A DNA stretch of 29,947 nucleotides from an uncultured Prevotella sp. GTDB lineage: Bacteria; Bacteroidota; Bacteroidia; Bacteroidales; Bacteroidaceae. The notes below the pieces were generated by a model. The model saw only the letters and a program-made list of their open reading frames with translations, was not told the origin of the DNA and ran no database searches. Positions 25,946 through 29,947 of the stretch are shown here, piece after piece. The position numbers were made by a program, and so were the translations under genes. Numbering within the stretch: position 1 is the first letter of the stretch; each line of letters starts with the position of its first letter. Location of the stretch: NCBI GenBank assembly GCA_946623195.1, contig CAMOQW010000013.1, positions 1 through 29,947 on the forward strand, given 5' to 3'.

Positions 25946-27325
25946 TCAGCCTTGCCGCAACGTCTCCACGAAGTCGCTGATTTTATGTAATTCTCGCGGA
26001 ATGCGGATGCTCTGCGGACAGTGTGGCTCGCATTGTCCGCAGCCGATGCAGTGGTCGGCCTGTCGCAACTTCGGCACGGCGCGGTCCAGGCCTATCAGGT
26101 ACTGTCGGCGTAGTTTCCGGTAGTCGGCATCGCCGGCATTGTTGGGCAGTGTACCTTCGTTCTTGCACTTGTTGTAATGCACGAAGATGGCGGGTATGTC
26201 GATGCCGTACGGACATGGCATGCAGTATTTGCAGTCGTTGCAGGGAATGTTCTGCAGTCCTACTATCTTGTTGGCGATGTTTTCTTCCAGGTGCTTCTGT
26301 TCATACTTCGTCAGAGGCACCAGCGGACAGTAGCTCAGCAGGTTGTCCTTCAAATGCTCCATGTACGTCATGCCGCTCAGCACGGTGAGCACACCTTTGG
26401 GTGTGCCTGCATAGCGGAAGGCCCAGGAAGCCACCGACCTCGTCGGGTCGCGCTGCTTCAACTCGGTGACGAGGAACTGAGGCAGGTTGGCCAACCGCCC
26501 GCCTAATAGCGGTTCCATGATAACGGACGGGATGCCCACTTTCATCAGTTCGTCATACAGGTAATGGGCGTCTACGTTGTTGTTGCTAATCTCGTTGGCG
26601 AAGTCCCAGTCCAGATAGTTCAGCTCTATCTGCACGAAATCCCAGTGGTACTTGTCGTTCATAGCCAGCACCTTGTCGAATACATCTTTCTTGCCATGAA
26701 ACGAGAATCCCAGATTGCGGATTCTTCCGGCCTTGCGCTCCTGCATCAGGTAGTCCATCATCCCGTTGTCCACGTAGCGGCGCTTAAATTCCTCCATGCT
26801 GCCTCCAATGGCATGCAGCAGATAGTAGTCGATGTAGTCTACCTGCAGCTCCTTCATCGATGTCTTGTACATCTTGATGCTTTCCTCGCGGCTCTGTGTG
26901 GCTGGGTTGAAGTTCGAGAGTTTCGTGGCCACGAAATACTCCGACCGCTTGTGGCGGCTTAGTGCAATGCCTGTGCAACGTTCCGACAAACCGCGACAAT
27001 AGGCTGGCGACGTGTCGAAATAGTTCACACCATGTTCGATGGCATAGTCCACCTGGCGGTTTATCATTTCCTGGTCATACTCGTCCTGGTTGTCTGGCTT
27101 CGTCGGCAGACGCATCATGCCATAACCCAGCAGCGACACCTTGTCGCCCGATAGAGGATTGGTCCTGTAGGTCATCTTTCCCACCGGCGGCTCCACCTGT
27201 TGCTTATATTCCTCCACGGCTTTCGTCTCCTTTTTTGACTGGCAGCCGGTCAGCACTGCTGCCGTCGTCACCGCGCCACCGCCCAGCAGCTTCAGAAAAT
27301 GGCGTCTTGATATATCTTGCTTCAT
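25946..27325 (-). CDS. Tat-exported aldo/keto reductase lipoprotein with two [4Fe-4S] motifs
   Basis: A 459-residue protein. The N-terminus has a textbook Tat motif, SRRHFLK at residues 6-12, and a lipobox ending at Cys28 (VLTGC), so it should be exported folded and lipid-anchored. The AKR barrel (about 50-335) keeps the catalytic tetrad Asp104, Tyr109, Lys135 and His171. The C-terminal ferredoxin-like part has two sets of Cys: 362/365/368/371 (with Cys387 near) and 426/429/432/436. The frame extends upstream to 27373, but this overlaps the neighbouring gene and pushes the Tat motif inside, so the Met at 27325 is chosen. It is the last gene of the tatA-tatC-polyferredoxin unit and probably receives electrons from that protein. 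Substrate unknown. Confidence 0.93.
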   Translation of the reverse strand: MKQDISRRHFLKLLGGGAVTTAAVLTGCQSKKETKAVEEYKQQVEPPVGKMTYRTNPLSGDKVSLLGYGMMRLPTKPDNQDEYDQEMINRQVDYAIEHGVNYFDTSPAYCRGLSERCTGIALSRHKRSEYFVATKLSNFNPATQSREESIKMYKTSMKELQVDYIDYYLLHAIGGSMEEFKRRYVDNGMMDYLMQERKAGRIRNLGFSFHGKKDVFDKVLAMNDKYHWDFVQIELNYLDWDFANEISNNNVDAHYLYDELMKVGIPSVIMEPLLGGRLANLPQFLVTELKQRDPTRSVASWAFRYAGTPKGVLTVLSGMTYMEHLKDNLLSYCPLVPLTKYEQKHLEENIANKIVGLQNIPCNDCKYCMPCPYGIDIPAIFVHYNKCKNEGTLPNNAGDADYRKLRRQYLIGLDRAVPKLRQADHCIGCGQCEPHCPQSIRIPRELHKISDFVETLRQG

Positions 27326-27350
27326 ATTTCTTTGGTGTTTTGGGGTTTGC

Positions 27351-28841
27351 TTATATTTCCCGATGTACTTCATGACCCTCTACATAGATAGCCGAGAAGG
27401 GTCGTGCCGGACACAGATTCTCGCAGGCTCCACAGCCGATGCAGCGGCTCTCGTTGACGGCAGGCACGTAGGCACTCTCCTCATCGTCAGCATTCGCCGG
27501 CACCATCTCGATGGCTCCCACCGGACAGTGGCGCGCACAGTTGCCGCACTCTACGCCGTCAGTCAGCGGGATACAATTCTTCTTCACCCAAACGGCATGG
27601 CCTATCTGCGTTGATGCCTTGTCGGCTTTTTCTATCTTCTGGATGGCTCCGGCGGGGCATACCTCCGAACAGCGGGTGCACTCAGGGCGGCAGTAGCCCA
27701 GTTCGTACGACATCGTGGGCTGCATGATGCTCATCCAGTCGGTACCGGGACGCAACACTTGGTTAGGACATTCCGATACGCACAACTGACAGCCCGTGCA
27801 GTGCTTGGCCATATTCTCGGCCGACAGCGAGCCGGGTGGCGTCAGTGGGGTTTGTCGTTCGGGGGCCACCTTATCCTGTATCTCTGCTAATCCTCCATCG
27901 GTCTTCTTGGCTTCCTGCGCCAGGGCAGCAGTCGTCAGCAGGGCCGATGTCAGCAGGAACGACCGCTTGCCGGGGTCGGGGGCTTTTGTAGGTTGGGTAG
28001 GTTGGGTAGGTTGGAGTCGGTGTGAGTAGGTGAGTGCCCCAAACTTGCAACTCCCGATGCAGTCGCCGCACACCACGCAGCGCGAGGCATCCACGGTGTG
28101 GGTCTTGTAGTCGATGCATGCCGCCTTGCAGTTCTTGCTGCACATCGAGCAGTTGCGACATTTCTCCGTGTCGAAGTGTATCTTCAGCCACGAGAAACGG
28201 CTTAGCAACGACAGCGCAGTACCTACGGGGCAAATGGTGTTGCAGTAGGTGCGTCCGTTTCGCCACGCCAGAATAGCCAGCACGATGAGAGTCAGGGCGG
28301 CAATCGCTGTCACCACAGCGATGTTGGGCACGTTGGTCTCCACTTGATAGAAAGCATAGCTGTCATAGCTTTCAGCAATGCCGGCCAACAGATTGTTGCC
28401 CGCCTTCCATACCGGTTGCAACAGCATGGTGGCGATGCGTCCGAAGGCAGAGTAGGGGGCCAGCAGTTGCACGATGGTACCGATGCCCGCAAGGCAGGCC
28501 GCTACCATGACACCCAACAGCGAATAGCGCAGCCATGACAGTGCCTTCGAGTAGGTGTAGCGGTTCTTCTTGGCCTTCTTACCCAGCCACCCGAACAGGT
28601 CTTGCATGATGCCCAGCGGACAGATGACGCTGCAATAGATACGTCCGAAGATGAGTGTCAGCACAATGAGCAGCGCGATGACGATGGCATTGAGGGCCAG
28701 CACGGCTTCCAGCAGTTGAAGCTTCGGCAACCAGGCGATGCAGGCGATGTCGCGGGCCGTGCCCGTAAAGTCAACAAAGAGCCATGTGATGCTGGCCAGC
28801 ATCAAGATGGCCAGTGCGGTTCTGATTCTCTTAAGTGTCAT
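27351..28841 (-). CDS. NapH-NapG-type fusion polyferredoxin, membrane-bound
   Basis: A 496-residue protein that looks like NapH joined to NapG. The N-terminal half has four membrane helices (about 7-25, 45-66, 103-126, 175-193), two Cys-x3-Cys-Pro motifs (Cys70/74, Cys200/204) and two [4Fe-4S] motifs (Cys228/231/234/238 and 255/258/261/265). After a QPTQPTQPT linker comes a short basic-hydrophobic segment (GKRSFLLTSALLTTAALA, 291-308) like the Tat signal of NapG. Four more [4Fe-4S] motifs follow (Cys348/351/354/358, 384/388/391/395, 423/432/435/439, 467/470/473/477). NapG/NapH pass electrons from quinol to periplasmic acceptors. No nap reductase gene is here; the likely acceptor is the Tat-exported aldo/keto reductase downstream. 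It overlaps tatC by 11 bp. Confidence 0.92.
   Translation of the reverse strand: MTLKRIRTALAILMLASITWLFVDFTGTARDIACIAWLPKLQLLEAVLALNAIVIALLIVLTLIFGRIYCSVICPLGIMQDLFGWLGKKAKKNRYTYSKALSWLRYSLLGVMVAACLAGIGTIVQLLAPYSAFGRIATMLLQPVWKAGNNLLAGIAESYDSYAFYQVETNVPNIAVVTAIAALTLIVLAILAWRNGRTYCNTICPVGTALSLLSRFSWLKIHFDTEKCRNCSMCSKNCKAACIDYKTHTVDASRCVVCGDCIGSCKFGALTYSHRLQPTQPTQPTKAPDPGKRSFLLTSALLTTAALAQEAKKTDGGLAEIQDKVAPERQTPLTPPGSLSAENMAKHCTGCQLCVSECPNQVLRPGTDWMSIMQPTMSYELGYCRPECTRCSEVCPAGAIQKIEKADKASTQIGHAVWVKKNCIPLTDGVECGNCARHCPVGAIEMVPANADDEESAYVPAVNESRCIGCGACENLCPARPFSAIYVEGHEVHREI
27988..28014. repeat. GTAGGTTGG nonamer repeated three times
   Basis: Three perfect head-to-tail copies of a 9-bp unit in the polyferredoxin gene. 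On the coding strand each unit is one Gln-Pro-Thr, giving a QPT repeat in the linker between the NapH-like and NapG-like halves. Because the unit is three codons, gain or loss of copies would not shift the frame. Confidence 0.9.
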
Positions 28842-29595
28842 AAAGTATCTGTTTATTTCGTTTAGTAGTTCTTACGATGAGGATGCTCACCTCGTACAGC
28901 AGATAGATGGGCAGCGCCACCACCACCAGCGTGAAGACATCGGTGGTTGGCGTGATGATGGCCGATCCGATGAGTATCGTCACAATGGCATGACGGCGAT
29001 ATTCCGTCATCCAGTGGTCGGTCAGCAGTCCCAGCCTCCCCATCAGTCCGCATACGACGGGTAGCTCAAATACCAAACCCATCACCAGGCTCATGCCGAG
29101 AAACGTGTCTATATATGACTGCAGCGTCAGCATATTCTCAACGTCGGGCGATACCTGGTATGTGCCTAAGAATCGTACTGTCAGCGGAAACACCATGAAG
29201 TAGTTGACAGCAGTTCCAACGAGGAACATCACGTAGGCTGCTCCCACTATCCATATAGCGTAGCGACGCTCGTTCTCATAGAGCCCGGGACTGATGAAGC
29301 GGAACAGTTCATATAATATATAAGGTGAAGCCAACAGCAGTCCGGCATACATGGCTGTGCGTACGTGGACCATGAACTGCTCCGTCAGGCCTGTGTTCAT
29401 CAAATGCAAGCTGAAGGCATCGACGCCCAACAGACGGTAGCTGACGAAATCGCTGCTGCGGGGAGCCAGTACGATGGCAAACAGAGCGTCCTTCATGATA
29501 AATGCAGCAATGCCGAGCAGCACCATTGCCGTTACCATGCGGATGAGTGCCGAGCGCAGCACGTCCAGATGATCCCAAAACGTCATATCAGCCAT
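28831..29595 (-). CDS. tatC: Twin-arginine translocase subunit TatC
   Basis: A 254-residue inner-membrane protein with six helices, the receptor for twin-arginine signal peptides. Family marks are FWDHLDVLRSAL at the N-terminus, the first periplasmic loop segment, ISPGLYENERRYAI (holding the conserved Glu of the signal-peptide site) and FELPVVCGLMGRLGLL. The N-terminal cytoplasmic Glu seen in the HLxELR motif of E. coli TatC is Val12 here. Met1 (29595) and Met4 (29586) are both possible starts; many family members begin at the equivalent of Met4. tatA lies 35 bp upstream and the polyferredoxin gene overlaps the 3' end by 11 bp. No tatB is present, which is common for two-component Tat systems. 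Confidence 0.96.
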   Translation of the reverse strand: MADMTFWDHLDVLRSALIRMVTAMVLLGIAAFIMKDALFAIVLAPRSSDFVSYRLLGVDAFSLHLMNTGLTEQFMVHVRTAMYAGLLLASPYILYELFRFISPGLYENERRYAIWIVGAAYVMFLVGTAVNYFMVFPLTVRFLGTYQVSPDVENMLTLQSYIDTFLGMSLVMGLVFELPVVCGLMGRLGLLTDHWMTEYRRHAIVTILIGSAIITPTTDVFTLVVVALPIYLLYEVSILIVRTTKRNKQILYDT

Positions 29596-29630
29596 TGCAG
29601 TACGGGTGCAAGTCCTTAGTGTCTCGTTCT

Positions 29631-29822
29631 TTATGCTTCTGCCTGCGTTTTTTTGTCGTCACTCTTCACTTCTGCGTCTGTGTCGATTTCCTTCATGCCG
29701 TCCTTGAAGCTTTTCACGCCTTTCCCCAGACCTTTCATAAGCTCAGGAATTTTTTTGCCGCCAAACAACAGCAGCACGATGAGTGCAATGACCAGAATCT
29801 CTTGCATTCCTAATCCAAACAT
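29631..29822 (-). CDS. tatA: Twin-arginine translocase subunit TatA
   Basis: A 63-residue TatA/E protein: a short N-terminal membrane helix (about 6-20, [16 protein letters not shown]), the conserved FG-x2-K-x-P hinge ([16 protein letters not shown]) and an amphipathic helix, then an acidic and Lys-rich tail. It would multimerise with TatC to form the pore for folded proteins. It is the first gene of the leftward tatA-tatC-polyferredoxin-AKR unit and has a -7 box about 30 bp upstream. Confidence 0.96.
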   Translation of the reverse strand: MFGLGMQEILVIALIVLLLFGGKKIPELMKGLGKGVKSFKDGMKEIDTDAEVKSDDKKTQAEA

Positions 29823-29853
29823 TTTTTTTCTTGCTTTTTTAGTTATTATTGCG

Positions 29854-29861
29854 CAAAGTTA
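29854..29861 (-). promoter_or_regulatory. -7 box for the tat-redox operon
   Basis: Minus-strand TAACTTTG, matching TAnnTTTG, 31 bp before the tatA start. The downstream leader has A/T runs only. No good TTTG at -33 was found. It is divergent from the box at 29906-29913. Confidence 0.6.
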
Positions 29862-29905
29862 CGAAAATTCTATCAACTCTAAACGCTAAACACTAAACTT
29901 TTTTG

Positions 29906-29913
29906 TAACTTTG
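29906..29913 (+). promoter_or_regulatory. -7 box for the gene starting at 29938
   Basis: TAACTTTG, matching TAnnTTTG, 24 bp before an ATG at 29938. It supports that ATG as a real start. The -33 region lacks a clear TTTG. Confidence 0.6.
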
Positions 29914-29937
29914 CACCCAAATAAACAACATTTAACT

Positions 29938-29947
29938 ATGGAGTACG
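29938..29947 (+). CDS. Start of an unidentified gene, cut by the window end
   Basis: Only ATG-GAG-TAC-G (Met-Glu-Tyr) is present. It is called because a -7 box lies at the expected distance and the spacer (CCCAAATAAACAACATTTAACT) looks like a normal Bacteroidota A-rich leader. The product cannot be identified. Confidence 0.5.

Noticed and set aside
27326..27373. Longer N-terminus for the aldo/keto reductase
   Set aside because: It would overlap the polyferredoxin gene and bury the Tat signal 16 residues further in. The Met at 27325 places SRRHFLK at residues 6-12, as expected.

Overview
The window looks like chromosome of a gut- or rumen-type Bacteroidota, most likely Prevotellaceae (Prevotella/Segatella-like). 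The main reasons are the many TAnnTTTG-type -7 promoter boxes just upstream of genes, short A-rich leaders instead of strong Shine-Dalgarno sites, a Reg_prop/Y_Y_Y sensor of the type that serves carbohydrate loci in this phylum, exported GH31 and GH2 glycosidases, and a DUF5107-TPR protein. There is no transposase, integrase, phage gene, tRNA, rRNA or CRISPR array. No gene-free stretch exceeds 300 bases; the longest are about 170 bp (alaS/SPFH), 150 bp (frr/kinase), 115 bp (tatA/right-end gene) and 104 bp (DUF5107/alaS), and they hold promoters or a terminator.

Layout. Positions 1-245 (-): start of a HerA-like DUF853 ATPase. 348-5001 (+): a sugar-porter MFS transporter followed 7 bp later by a large DUF5107-TPR protein, closed by a strong bidirectional hairpin. 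5106-7784 (-): alaS. 7957-10428 (+): a compact unit of SPFH membrane protein, ribbon-helix-helix regulator, DUF1648 membrane protein and a LacX/GalM-type epimerase. 10451-11950 (-): frr-rsgA, a ribosome recycling and maturation operon.

12102-25940 (+): six closely spaced genes with one recognisable promoter at the front. Two paralogous membrane PAS histidine kinases come first. The first has lost its phospho-acceptor His (Tyr) and its N-box Asn; the second is intact. Then comes an HTCS-like Reg_prop sensor that ends after an ATPase domain, with no phospho-acceptor helix, receiver or AraC domain. Next are a GH31 enzyme with a PA14 insert, a GH2 enzyme, and a MESH1-like HD hydrolase overlapping the GH2 stop. 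No response regulator and no SusC/SusD is present, so this is a sensing and glycan-cleavage cluster with its output missing from view.

29822-25946 (-): tatA, tatC, a NapH-NapG-type fusion polyferredoxin with six [4Fe-4S] motifs and an internal Tat-like signal, and an aldo/keto reductase with two [4Fe-4S] motifs and a perfect Tat lipoprotein signal. Together these look like a Tat-dependent periplasmic redox module encoded with its own translocase. A new + strand gene begins at 29938.

Most notable for follow-up are the possible dual Sec/Tat membrane topology of the NapH-NapG fusion, the exported aldo/keto reductase beside it, the pseudokinase/kinase/truncated-HTCS trio, the putative alarmone hydrolase, and short 7- or 9-bp tandem repeats and a palindrome that sit in frame inside rsgA, the polyferredoxin gene and the sugar transporter gene.
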